Below are positions 35,969 to 44,367 of a stretch of 64,000 nt of DNA, piece after piece. The notes beneath the pieces are model-generated. The model was not told the origin of the DNA, searched no databases, and saw only the letters and a program-made list of their open reading frames with translations. A program made the position numbers and the translations under genes. Origin of the DNA: Flavobacterium sp. HSC-32F16. GTDB taxonomy: Bacteria > Bacteroidota > Bacteroidia > Flavobacteriales > Flavobacteriaceae. The DNA lies in assembly GCF_024171645.1 (NCBI RefSeq), contig NZ_JALKAC010000002.1, positions 434,001 through 498,000 of the forward strand, read 5' to 3'. The first letter of the stretch is position 1, and each line of letters starts with the position of its first letter.

Positions 35969-38743
35969 TTATCTGAATAAATTTTTATCGAATACCATTC
36001 TAATTGCATCTGCGTGACGACGTTTTGCACGTGTGTAACTTCCTGATGCCGGAGCTGCGTATGCTTTTAATGATGCTAATCTCCATTTTACTAGATCAAA
36101 GTTCATTAACATAAAGCTGTAAGCTCCCATATTTTTAGGTTCTTCCTGAGCCCAAACGTAATCATCGGCATTTGGATATTGTGCGATAATTGCTTTTAAC
36201 TGCTCAACCGGTAAAGGGAATAATTGCTCGATACGAACAACTGCAACGTCATTTCTTCCGTTGTTTTCTCTTTCTGCAACGATGTCATAGTAGAATTTAC
36301 CAGTTACAAAAACTAAAGTTTTTACTTTCTTTTTATCTACTGTATTGTCATCAATTGTTTCCTGGAAACTTCCGTTTGCTAACTCATCAACTGTAGATAC
36401 GCATCTTGGGTCACGTAATAAACTTTTTGGAGAGAAAACAACTAGAGGTTTACGGAAATTAGTTTTCATTTGTCTTCTTAACAAGTGGAAGAAGTTGGCT
36501 GGCGTTGTACAATCTGCAACATACATATTTTGTCTTGCACAAAGCTGTAAGTAACGTTCCATTCTTGCAGAAGAGTGTTCTGCACCTTGACCTTCATATC
36601 CGTGAGGTAATAATAAAACAATACCGTTTTGGTTGTTCCACTTATCTTCACCACAAGAAATATATTGGTCAATCATGATTTGTGCTCCATTAGAGAAATC
36701 TCCAAATTGTGCTTCCCAAATTGTCAATGCATTTGGATTCGCTAATGCATATCCGTAATCAAAACCAAGAACACCGTATTCAGATAAAAGTGAATTAAAT
36801 ACGCCGAATTTTCCTTTTTTGTTTTCGATTCCGTCTAATAGAATAACTTCTTCTTCCGAATCTTCTACTTTAACAACCGCATGACGGTGAGAGAAAGTTC
36901 CTCTTTCAACGTCCTGACCAGAAATACGAATATCAAATCCCTCTGTTAAAAGTGAACCATAAGCCAATGCTTCTGCAGTTCCCCAGTCAAGAGTATTATT
37001 GTCATATCCGGTTTTTCTATCGGTAACAATTTTAGTTATTTTATTGATGAATTTCTTGTCTGATGGTAATGTTGAGATTGTATTGATAATAGAATCTAAG
37101 CCGCTTTTGTCAAAAGTAGTATCTACTTTTTGAAGCATTTGTGTATCTGTTACCTGAACAAATCCATCCCATTCGTTTTTCATGAATGGAGTAATGATAG
37201 TCAAATCTTTTTTACGGGAAGCTTCTAAGTTTTCTTCTAAAGCAGATTTGTATTCTTTTTCTAAAGCATTTACATAAGATGCATCGATTACGCCGTCAGA
37301 TAATAATTTCTCTGCGTAAATGTCTCTTGGGTTTTTATGTTTAGCAATGATTTTATATAAAACCGGCTGCGTGAAACGAGGTTCGTCACCTTCGTTATGA
37401 CCGTATTTTCTGTATCCTAATAAATCAATAAATACATCGCGTCCAAATTGCATTCTGTAGTCTAATGCAAAAGATACAGCGTGTACAACAGCTTCAGCAT
37501 CATCAGCATTAACGTGTAATACCGGAGATAAAGTTACTTTGGCAACGTCTGTACAATAAGTAGAAGAACGAGCGTCTAAGTAGTTTGTTGTGAATCCAAC
37601 CTGGTTGTTGATTACGATATGTATTGTTCCTCCAGTTTTGTAACCATCAAGTTGTGCCATCTGAATGATTTCATATAAAATACCCTGACCTGCGATTGCA
37701 GCATCTCCGTGAACAGCGATAGGTAATACTTTAGAGAAATCTTCCGGGAAATATTTATCTTGTTTTGCTCTGGTGATTCCTTCAATTACAGCTCCAACCG
37801 TTTCTAAGTGAGAAGGATTTGGTGCTAAATTGATATTGATGCTTTTTCCAGATCTTGTTTTTTTGTCAGCCGTAAGACCTAAATGGTATTTTACGTCACC
37901 GTCAAAATATTCCTGATCGTAATCTTTTCCGTCAAACTCACCAAAAATATCCTGAGTTGATTTTCCGAAGATGTTTGCCAAAACGTTCAAACGACCACGG
38001 TGAGCCATTCCCATTACGAATTGTTCAACACCTTTTTCGGCAGCTTGCTCGATCAAAGCATCTAAAGCCGGGATTATTGATTCTCCACCTTCTAATGAGA
38101 AACGTTTTTGTCCAACATATTTAGTATGAAGGAAGTTCTCAAAAGAAACAGCTTCGTTTAATTTATTTAAGATTGTTTTCTTTTCTTCTGTAGAGAAATT
38201 AGGCTGATTCACATTTACAGCTAATTTATCCTGTATCCATTTTACAACGCCGGGATTTCGGATATACATATATTCAATACCAATATGCTGGCAGTAAATA
38301 GCTTTAAGACGATTTACGATAGCTTCTAAAGAAGAAGGCGTCATCCCGATTGTCTGTGCAGCATCAAAAACAGTTGAAAGGTCAGCTGCTGATAATCCGA
38401 AATTCTCAATATCTAAAGTAGGAGATGAAGTTCTACGGTCACGAACTGGATTTGTTTTTGTAAACAAATGCCCGCGAGTACGGTATCCATCAATTAATTT
38501 TAGAACGTTAAATTCTTTTTGTAGTTTTTCTGAAACCTGAGTGTAATCTGTGTTTGGGCTAGTCACATACTCAACTATCGTCTGCACTGGATTTTCGTCA
38601 TTATAAGTAGTTTGTCCAAAGTCAAAACCTTGAAAAAAACTTCTCCAGCTAGGCTCTACGCTGTCTGGGTTAACTAAATATTGATCGTATAATTGTGCAA
38701 AAAACTCGGTATGCGCTGCATTTAAAAATGAAAACCTATCCAT
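35969..38743 (-). CDS. sucA: 2-oxoglutarate dehydrogenase E1 component
   Basis: Thiamine-diphosphate-dependent decarboxylase of 924 residues in the TCA cycle. The start is the ATG at 38743 (MDRFSFLNAAHTEFF), the usual E1o N-terminal pattern; 13 further in-frame codons upstream overlap the probable promoter. Motifs include GMAHRGRLNVLANI (active-site His) and the ThDP motif GDAAIAGQG with a later NNQVGFTT. The C-terminal domain has YGLLLPHGYEGQG-like VLLLPHGYEGQGAEHSS. TACTTTTG at 38787-38780 (minus) is a likely -7 element. Confidence 0.96.
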   Translation of the reverse strand: MDRFSFLNAAHTEFFAQLYDQYLVNPDSVEPSWRSFFQGFDFGQTTYNDENPVQTIVEYVTSPNTDYTQVSEKLQKEFNVLKLIDGYRTRGHLFTKTNPVRDRRTSSPTLDIENFGLSAADLSTVFDAAQTIGMTPSSLEAIVNRLKAIYCQHIGIEYMYIRNPGVVKWIQDKLAVNVNQPNFSTEEKKTILNKLNEAVSFENFLHTKYVGQKRFSLEGGESIIPALDALIEQAAEKGVEQFVMGMAHRGRLNVLANIFGKSTQDIFGEFDGKDYDQEYFDGDVKYHLGLTADKKTRSGKSININLAPNPSHLETVGAVIEGITRAKQDKYFPEDFSKVLPIAVHGDAAIAGQGILYEIIQMAQLDGYKTGGTIHIVINNQVGFTTNYLDARSSTYCTDVAKVTLSPVLHVNADDAEAVVHAVSFALDYRMQFGRDVFIDLLGYRKYGHNEGDEPRFTQPVLYKIIAKHKNPRDIYAEKLLSDGVIDASYVNALEKEYKSALEENLEASRKKDLTIITPFMKNEWDGFVQVTDTQMLQKVDTTFDKSGLDSIINTISTLPSDKKFINKITKIVTDRKTGYDNNTLDWGTAEALAYGSLLTEGFDIRISGQDVERGTFSHRHAVVKVEDSEEEVILLDGIENKKGKFGVFNSLLSEYGVLGFDYGYALANPNALTIWEAQFGDFSNGAQIMIDQYISCGEDKWNNQNGIVLLLPHGYEGQGAEHSSARMERYLQLCARQNMYVADCTTPANFFHLLRRQMKTNFRKPLVVFSPKSLLRDPRCVSTVDELANGSFQETIDDNTVDKKKVKTLVFVTGKFYYDIVAERENNGRNDVAVVRIEQLFPLPVEQLKAIIAQYPNADDYVWAQEEPKNMGAYSFMLMNFDLVKWRLASLKAYAAPASGSYTRAKRRHADAIRMVFDKNLFR

Positions 38744-38813
38744 AATATTAGTGAATATACTTTTTGTTAAATAGAATGGCAAAAGTACAACAATCGCCTT
38801 TATTTAAATCTTT

Positions 38814-38837
38814 TTTTTACGTACTTTTACGTAAAAA
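38814..38837. promoter_or_regulatory. inverted repeat between sucA and the divergent OMP gene
   Basis: TTTTTACGT (38814-38822) and ACGTAAAAA (38829-38837) are perfect inverted 9-mers with a 6-bp gap, within the divergent promoter region. It could be an operator for either gene; no regulator is identified. Confidence 0.45.
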
Positions 38838-38859
38838 TTTGTTAAAATAAACGTTAACT

Positions 38860-39411
38860 ATGAATAAAATTCAATTTTCAATCGATTGCAAATATTTTTT
38901 TGTGATTTTGGCAGTCTTATTCTCCAGTTATGCACAGGCACAGCAAACGTATGTTATTGATAACAAAAACAATTTTTGGGACAAGGTTCAGTTTGGAGGC
39001 GGACTCGGTTTAGGAATTGGTTCCGGCTATACTGATATTTCTGTAATGCCAAGTGCTATTTATAATGTTAACGAAATTGTTTCCGTTGGAGTTGGTTTAC
39101 AATTTGGTTACTTAAATTCAAAAGACTATTACGAATCTTATGTGTATGGCGGAAGTTTAATCGCACTCGTAAACCCAATTCCAGAAGTTCAATTATCGGC
39201 AGAATTAGAACAGGTTCGCGTTAATACCGATTATAAATCTACACCTTATATGACAAGTTATTCAGATAACTTTTGGAACACCGCCTTATATCTTGGAGCA
39301 GGCTATAGAACTGGAAATGTCACAATTGGCGCTCGTTACGACGTATTATATGATCCAGATAAAAGTCTTTATGGATCTGGGTTTATGCCTTTTGTTCGTG
39401 TTTATTTTTAG
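38860..39411 (+). CDS. small outer membrane beta-barrel protein
   Basis: Protein of 183 residues. The signal peptide ends at SSYAQAQ (about residue 28). The mature part is glycine- and aromatic-rich with alternating hydrophobic strands (VQFGGGLGLGIGSGYTD, SVGVGLQFGYLNS, NTALYLGAGYRTGNVTIGARYDVLYD) and ends in VRVYF, the C-terminal Phe seen in many barrel proteins. It is not an enzyme by any motif. In Flavobacteria I recall such proteins being labelled alpha-ketoglutarate decarboxylase, probably because they sit next to sucA; nothing in the sequence supports that. Confidence 0.75.
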   Translation: MNKIQFSIDCKYFFVILAVLFSSYAQAQQTYVIDNKNNFWDKVQFGGGLGLGIGSGYTDISVMPSAIYNVNEIVSVGVGLQFGYLNSKDYYESYVYGGSLIALVNPIPEVQLSAELEQVRVNTDYKSTPYMTSYSDNFWNTALYLGAGYRTGNVTIGARYDVLYDPDKSLYGSGFMPFVRVYF

Positions 39412-39416
39412 AGGGG

Positions 39417-39448
39417 CTAAGGTTCTAAGATGTTGAGATACTAAGTTT
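39417..39448 (+). repeat. octamer repeat run, left bracket
   Basis: Four successive 8-nt units: CTAAGGTT, CTAAGATG, TTGAGATA and CTAAGTTT. The inverted counterpart lies at 39844-39875, beyond the intervening gene. Confidence 0.7.
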
Positions 39449-39462
39449 TTAATATTTTTTAT

Positions 39463-39864
39463 ATGATAGAGCCTAAATTTAGGTGTGGAACAAGAACTGC
39501 TATTGATAAAGTGGCAAAAGAATTAAATATGCCTCTTGACGATTGCATGCAAGATTGGCCTTATGAAGTTGCAAATTCAAATGAAATTGATAAATATATT
39601 AGTCATTATCGAAGATTAGGCGATGATGAAAAATTTGTTCTTATGCAGGCTATTATTCAAGCCAATGAAGATCAAAGAGAAGAAGAATCTTTTTTAAAAT
39701 ACTGGATAGTAATACAAGATTTATTAATACAGGATTTTCATATTCATGAATATACCGTTTACTATTGGTCTTGCTTTGACAATGAAAATATAGAAGACTG
39801 CTGGAAAATTAGCCCTTTTATGAGAGAACTTTTTGTTAAAAAGCTTAGTATCTTAGAACCTTAG
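39463..39864 (+). CDS. uncharacterised 133-residue protein
   Basis: Acidic soluble protein with no signal peptide or membrane helix. The sequence begins MIEPKFRCGTRTAIDKVAKE and is rich in Tyr, Trp and acidic residues. It could be cytoplasmic and alpha-helical. I recognise no family. The last codons (reading KKLSILEP) and the stop come from an octamer repeat, and an inverted octamer run lies just upstream, so the end of the reading frame may have been reset by a repeat insertion. Confidence 0.6.
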   Translation: MIEPKFRCGTRTAIDKVAKELNMPLDDCMQDWPYEVANSNEIDKYISHYRRLGDDEKFVLMQAIIQANEDQREEESFLKYWIVIQDLLIQDFHIHEYTVYYWSCFDNENIEDCWKISPFMRELFVKKLSILEP

Positions 39865-39875
39865 GAACTCAGCAC
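39844..39875 (+). repeat. octamer repeat run, right bracket
   Basis: Units CTTAGTAT, CTTAGAAC, CTTAGGAA and CTCAGCAC follow one another with an exact 8-nt step, complementary in type to the run at 39417-39448. The unit at 39860 supplies the TAG stop of the preceding gene. Confidence 0.7.
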
Positions 39876-39877
39876 CT

Positions 39878-40231
39878 TTATCTGTAATGATTTCGAAACC
39901 ACACTTTCTGCCATTCTCTTTTTAAAATTAAAAAAGCAACCTGCTCAGCTAAAATTACCAAATCTGATCCATCTAGTTTTTTGATTTCGATTTCAGAAAC
40001 ATCAATAATATAAAGCAGATTCAGATATTCAGCAAACTTGTACTGAATCATTCTGTAGATTTTTTCGTGAAGCTGGATTTTTAATTCTTCGGGAGAAATA
40101 CTAAGTGGAAAATCAATTCCTTCATTCGCCAGATTAAAATCTTTATTGATTTGCTCAATCAGGCTTAAATATAAATTTTCTCTTTCGGCATCAGCCAATA
40201 AAAAATCGGTATTTTCAGGAATTGGAAACAT
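39878..40231 (-). CDS. uncharacterised 117-residue protein
   Basis: Soluble, mostly helical acidic protein beginning MFPIPENTDFLLADAERENLY. It has no signal peptide or motif I can name. The regular hydrophobic spacing in the region KIYRMIQYKFAEYLNLLYII suggests long helices. The ORF is well formed and has codon use like its neighbours. It converges with the 133-residue gene, with the octamer run between them. Confidence 0.6.
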   Translation of the reverse strand: MFPIPENTDFLLADAERENLYLSLIEQINKDFNLANEGIDFPLSISPEELKIQLHEKIYRMIQYKFAEYLNLLYIIDVSEIEIKKLDGSDLVILAEQVAFLILKREWQKVWFRNHYR

Positions 40232-40272
40232 TGATGCTTTTTAAGAATTGAGGCAAAGTTAAAACTAAAAAA

Positions 40273-41298
40273 TCATTTAACCGTTGATTCTCTTTCAATG
40301 ATTCTTGTTGGAAGTTCTATAATTTGATGCGTTACCGGTTTATGTTCTTTTATGTCGGCAATTTCATCAATTAAAATAGAAACGGCGGTATGTCCCATTT
40401 CAAATCCGGGCTGATCAATTGTCGTTAATTTAGGCGAAATTACCGTACTCATAAACCAGTTGCTAAAGCCAAAAACCGCCACCTGATCCGGTGTTTTTAT
40501 TCCCGCTTCATTAAAATATTTAATAATCCCGATAGCGACTAAATCTGTAATGGCAAAAATAGCGTCGATATCCGGATGTTCGTTCATGATTTTTTGGGCA
40601 TTTTCGTAACCGTCTTCAAAATCTGTATTGTTGTCGCAAACGTAAACCAATTTCGAATCGTACTCAATTCCATGCGCTTCGAGCGCGCGTTTATAGCCTA
40701 AAAAACGATCAATAGAATTTTGAGGAACATACGAACCTCTAAAATGAGCGATTTTTTTATAGCCTTTATTTATAAGATACGTAACAGCATCATAAGCTGC
40801 TTTAGCGTCATTAATAACCACTTTAGAACAATCTACCCTTTTCGCAATTTTATCAAACAAAACAACCGGAGTATTTTTTCGGATAGCTTCATTAATATGA
40901 GAGAAATCATCGGTTTCGTTCGAAAGAGACATTAAAACGCCGTCAACTCGCTTTTGAATCAATAAAGCAAGTTGCTTTTTCTCCATTTCGTATTTTTCAT
41001 TTGATTGCAGAATGATAACCAGATAACCTCTTTTTTCAGCTTCTTCTAAGATACCGTTTAAAACGCTCGAAAAAAAATGGTGAACGGTTGCGGGGATAAT
41101 GACACCAATGGTTTTGGTTTCGTTGGTTCTTAAATTAACCGCTACAGAATTAGGCATATAGTTCATCGTTTCGGCCATTTCGATAACTTTGGCGCGTGTC
41201 GATTTGCTAATGTCTGTATATCCCTTTAACGCTTTTGAAACCGTTGTAACCGATATTCCTAAGGCCGAGGCTATATCTATTAATTTTGTATCATTCAT
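40273..41298 (-). CDS. LacI-family transcriptional regulator
   Basis: Protein of 341 residues. The N-terminal LacI HTH (LIDIASALGISVTTVSKAL) is followed by the hinge helix region (MPNSVAVNLRTNET) and a periplasmic-binding-protein-like sugar-sensing domain (from about residue 60; TIGVIIPATVHHFFS, VLFDKIAKRVDCSKV). It is transcribed away from the TonB receptor gene, and two palindromes with a central AACGTT lie in the shared 164-bp region. It probably senses trehalose or a derivative and controls the divergent locus; the effector is inferred. Confidence 0.9.
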   Translation of the reverse strand: MNDTKLIDIASALGISVTTVSKALKGYTDISKSTRAKVIEMAETMNYMPNSVAVNLRTNETKTIGVIIPATVHHFFSSVLNGILEEAEKRGYLVIILQSNEKYEMEKKQLALLIQKRVDGVLMSLSNETDDFSHINEAIRKNTPVVLFDKIAKRVDCSKVVINDAKAAYDAVTYLINKGYKKIAHFRGSYVPQNSIDRFLGYKRALEAHGIEYDSKLVYVCDNNTDFEDGYENAQKIMNEHPDIDAIFAITDLVAIGIIKYFNEAGIKTPDQVAVFGFSNWFMSTVISPKLTTIDQPGFEMGHTAVSILIDEIADIKEHKPVTHQIIELPTRIIERESTVK

Positions 41299-41346
41299 GA
41301 AATAAATGTACTAAAAAATAAACTGCAATGATGAAAAATTAATTTC

Positions 41347-41382
41347 CGAAAACGTTTTAGGTGATTTCGAAAACGTTTTCGA
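41347..41382. promoter_or_regulatory. tandem LacI-type operators
   Basis: CGAAAACGTTTT at 41347-41358 and the perfect 16-bp palindrome TCGAAAACGTTTTCGA at 41367-41382 have centres 21 bp apart, about two helical turns, so dimers on both would face the same side. They sit in the divergent region between the LacI gene and the TonB receptor gene. Confidence 0.8.
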
Positions 41383-41415
41383 TTTTTAATTCTTATATTC
41401 CTTATAATTTGTTTT

Positions 41416-41423
41416 TAAGTTTG
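41416..41423 (+). promoter_or_regulatory. -7 element of the TonB receptor gene
   Basis: TAAGTTTG, 39 nt before the ATG. No clear TTTG about 19 bp upstream. The operators lie about 45 bp upstream of it. Confidence 0.45.
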
Positions 41424-41462
41424 ACAGTGATAACCATAATTACTAACTAACCGAACAAAAAA

Positions 41463-44102
41463 ATGAAAAAGCTGCACCATTATTTAGGTACATTATTTTT
41501 AATGTTTTGCCTATTTTTTTTACCAAATAATCTGTTTGCCCAAAATACAGCTAAAGTTTCCGGAAAAGTACTCGACGATAGCGGTGTAACAATTCCCGGA
41601 GCAAACGTAACACTTAAGGAAACAGGAAAAAGCACCGTTACAGATGAAAACGGAGGATATTCTTTCTCAAACATCGAAGCAGGAACCTACACTATTATGG
41701 CAACAAATGTGGGTTACAAAACTTTCGAGAAAAAAATTGCTGTAAAAGAAGGCGAATCTTTAGAAGTAAGTTTACTTCTTGAAGGCGAATCTCAAAGTTT
41801 AAAAGAAGTTGTAGTAACGGGTTCATCTGCTCCAAGATCTAAGCTTGAATCGAGCGTTGCCATTACCACAATGGGGGCCAAAGCGATAGAAGACAGAGCA
41901 CCATCAAGCACGGCGGCGTTATTACAAACTATTCCCGGATTTGTGGTTGAAGCATCTGGAGGAGAAATTGGAAATAACCTTTTTGCAAGAGGAATTCCGT
42001 CTGCGGGAGCATATGAATATGTACAAATTCAGGAAGATGGATTGCCGGTTTTTGAAGATGGTGCGTTACAATTTGCCAACGCCGATACATTTTACAGACT
42101 TGACGAAACAGTAAGTAAAATGGAAGCTGTTCGTGGAGGTTCTGCCTCAATTTTTGCCAACAATGCTCCTGGGGGAATCATCAATTTTATTTCGAAAACA
42201 GGTCAAAATGATTTTCAGGGAAGAGCAAAATTCACCACTTCAGATTACGGAATGTTTAGAACAGATCTTAATTTATCTGGCGCTTTAATTCAGGATAAAT
42301 TGTTTTTCAATGTCGGCGGATTTTACAGAGCTGATAACGGAGTAAGAAATACTGGCTTTACAGCTAATAAAGGCGGACAAATCAAAGGAAACATTACGTA
42401 TAAATTTGACGACAACGATTATTTAAGAGTTAACTTCAAACATCTTGATGACAGAAATACATTCTATTTGCCAATTCCTTTAAAAAGCAATAACGGAAAA
42501 ATTGAAGGAATTCCGGGATTTAACCCAAATTATGGAACTTTAACTTCAGTTAATTTCAGTCATTTAAATGTTCCTCAATATGGAGGCGGGACTTTCAGCG
42601 CAGATTTAGAAGATGGTTCACACCCAGTTATCAACTCAATTGGAGCTGAATTTAAAAAGAAAATATCTGATAAAGTAACTTTCAAAAACGCTTTCAAACA
42701 AACGAACATTGATTTAAACTACAATGCTATTTTTCCTAATGGCGGGCCTTGGACACAAGATGCTTATGCAACAGATGTTCAAAATACAACTGCCGGAAAT
42801 CTTGCTTATACTTACGTAGATAATGGTGCTGTACTTGATCCAAATGCTTTAATCATGAGAGCAGATCTTTGGCACATCCAAAAGAAAATGAACAATTTTG
42901 CTAATAATTTCTCTTTTTCTTTTGATTTAGATCCTGTGAAATTAACAGCTGGTTACTACTATTCTAACTGGAAATCAAACCAATACTGGAACTGGAATTC
43001 CTATTTAGTAAGCGTTTCAGACAATCCGAGATTATTAAACGCGACCGATAATACAACTGGAGTAGAGCATACCTGGAATGGTGTGGAAAGAATTACCTGG
43101 TTAGAAAGAGACGCACAAACAAAAGGTCTTTTAAATGATGTTTATGCTGATGCCGAAATTAAAGCTACAGATAATTTGACTTTCAATGCAGGTTTAAGAT
43201 ACAACAAAGACAAGTATTCCGGATACAGAGACAACGCCAGATTTTTTGCCGAAGATTTAGGAATTTTAGACAACAATACGGCTGACGATGCGGTAACAAC
43301 TGTAAAAGGAAATCCCTATACGTACTGGAGATATGATGTAAGCGAATGGTCGTATACTGCAGCTGGAAACTACAAATTCAACGACAATATGGCTTCATAC
43401 GTTCGTTACAGCCACGGTTTTAGATCTCCAATTGAAGAATCATTTTATGATAATGCAGCCGATTTAAGCAAACTGGAAAATACAGAAGTAAATCAGTTTG
43501 AATTAGGTTACAAATATTCAAGTTCTTTCTTCTCTGTAAATGCGAATTTGTTTCACATGAATTTGAAAAATGTTGCTTTCACCGATATTTTATCTGATGG
43601 ATCTTCAGAAAATAAATTTGCCGACGTAAACAATATTGGTCTTGAAGTAGAAACCAATGCAAGATATGAATTCGTAAAGCTGAACTTTACATTCACGGTT
43701 CAAAAACCAGAGTACGATAACTTTACAGGGACAAACGCCGACGGTTCTGCTTTTGATTTTAACGGAAATACGGCACGAAGAATCCCGAAATTTTTCTGTA
43801 ACCTAAGACCAGAAGTTGATATTACAAAAGATTTTACAGCTTATGTTCAGTTTTCTTATTACGATAAAAAATTCACGAATCAGGATAACAGACAAGTTTT
43901 ACCGGCTTACAAAGAAGTTGGAGCGGGTTTAAATTACACATATAACAATCTTCGTTTTGCAGTAGATGCTTCGAATTTATTCAACGAAATTGGTTTAACA
44001 GAAGGTGATCCAAGACAAACAACATCTGCAGCAAGCGATGTGTTTATGGCAAGACCTATTTTAGGACGCGCATTTAGATTTTCTGTAGCCGTTAATTTCT
44101 AA
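41463..44102 (+). CDS. TonB-dependent outer membrane receptor, probable trehalose/oligosaccharide uptake
   Basis: Receptor of 879 residues. After the signal peptide (1-26, ending NNLFAQ) comes a carboxypeptidase-D-regulatory-like beta-sandwich (about 30-108, VSGKVLDDSGVTIPGANV), a TonB box (LKEVVVTG, 113-120), a plug (about 130-235, ending ANNAPGGIINFISKTG) and a 22-strand barrel ending in FRFSVAVNF with terminal Phe. No SusD-like partner gene is adjacent. Substrate is inferred from the downstream trehalase and MFS genes under one LacI regulator; an alternative is maltose or another sugar. Confidence 0.85.
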   Translation: MKKLHHYLGTLFLMFCLFFLPNNLFAQNTAKVSGKVLDDSGVTIPGANVTLKETGKSTVTDENGGYSFSNIEAGTYTIMATNVGYKTFEKKIAVKEGESLEVSLLLEGESQSLKEVVVTGSSAPRSKLESSVAITTMGAKAIEDRAPSSTAALLQTIPGFVVEASGGEIGNNLFARGIPSAGAYEYVQIQEDGLPVFEDGALQFANADTFYRLDETVSKMEAVRGGSASIFANNAPGGIINFISKTGQNDFQGRAKFTTSDYGMFRTDLNLSGALIQDKLFFNVGGFYRADNGVRNTGFTANKGGQIKGNITYKFDDNDYLRVNFKHLDDRNTFYLPIPLKSNNGKIEGIPGFNPNYGTLTSVNFSHLNVPQYGGGTFSADLEDGSHPVINSIGAEFKKKISDKVTFKNAFKQTNIDLNYNAIFPNGGPWTQDAYATDVQNTTAGNLAYTYVDNGAVLDPNALIMRADLWHIQKKMNNFANNFSFSFDLDPVKLTAGYYYSNWKSNQYWNWNSYLVSVSDNPRLLNATDNTTGVEHTWNGVERITWLERDAQTKGLLNDVYADAEIKATDNLTFNAGLRYNKDKYSGYRDNARFFAEDLGILDNNTADDAVTTVKGNPYTYWRYDVSEWSYTAAGNYKFNDNMASYVRYSHGFRSPIEESFYDNAADLSKLENTEVNQFELGYKYSSSFFSVNANLFHMNLKNVAFTDILSDGSSENKFADVNNIGLEVETNARYEFVKLNFTFTVQKPEYDNFTGTNADGSAFDFNGNTARRIPKFFCNLRPEVDITKDFTAYVQFSYYDKKFTNQDNRQVLPAYKEVGAGLNYTYNNLRFAVDASNLFNEIGLTEGDPRQTTSAASDVFMARPILGRAFRFSVAVNF

Positions 44103-44367
44103 TCTAAATATACGCAAAGTTACTGTAGAGGCGCACAGTAGTGCGTCTCCGCACAGTAACCACAACGAAAAAAAAATAACTAAACACATAGAAACATAGA
44201 TTTTTTATAACTTAAAAAAGAGCAAAAAAGAAACTAGTTTCCACACGTAGTTATCTATGTGAATTAATGCAAGTGAAACGCCTTTTAACGTAAAGTAAAC
44301 TATGTTTCTATGTGTTAAATTCCCGCACAGTAACCACAAAGAAAAGCATAGACAAACAAATAAAAAA
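44103..44367 (+). repeat. 265-nt spacer with composite inverted and direct repeats
   Basis: A 17-nt perfect inverted pair AACACATAGAAACATAG (44183-44199) and its complement (44300-44316) encloses about 100 nt. A direct repeat with the core CGCACAGTAACCACAA lies on each side (44150 and 44325 regions). A hairpin with arms GAGGCGCAC and GTGCGTCTC sits at about 44128-44149. No ORF of its own. Confidence 0.7.
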
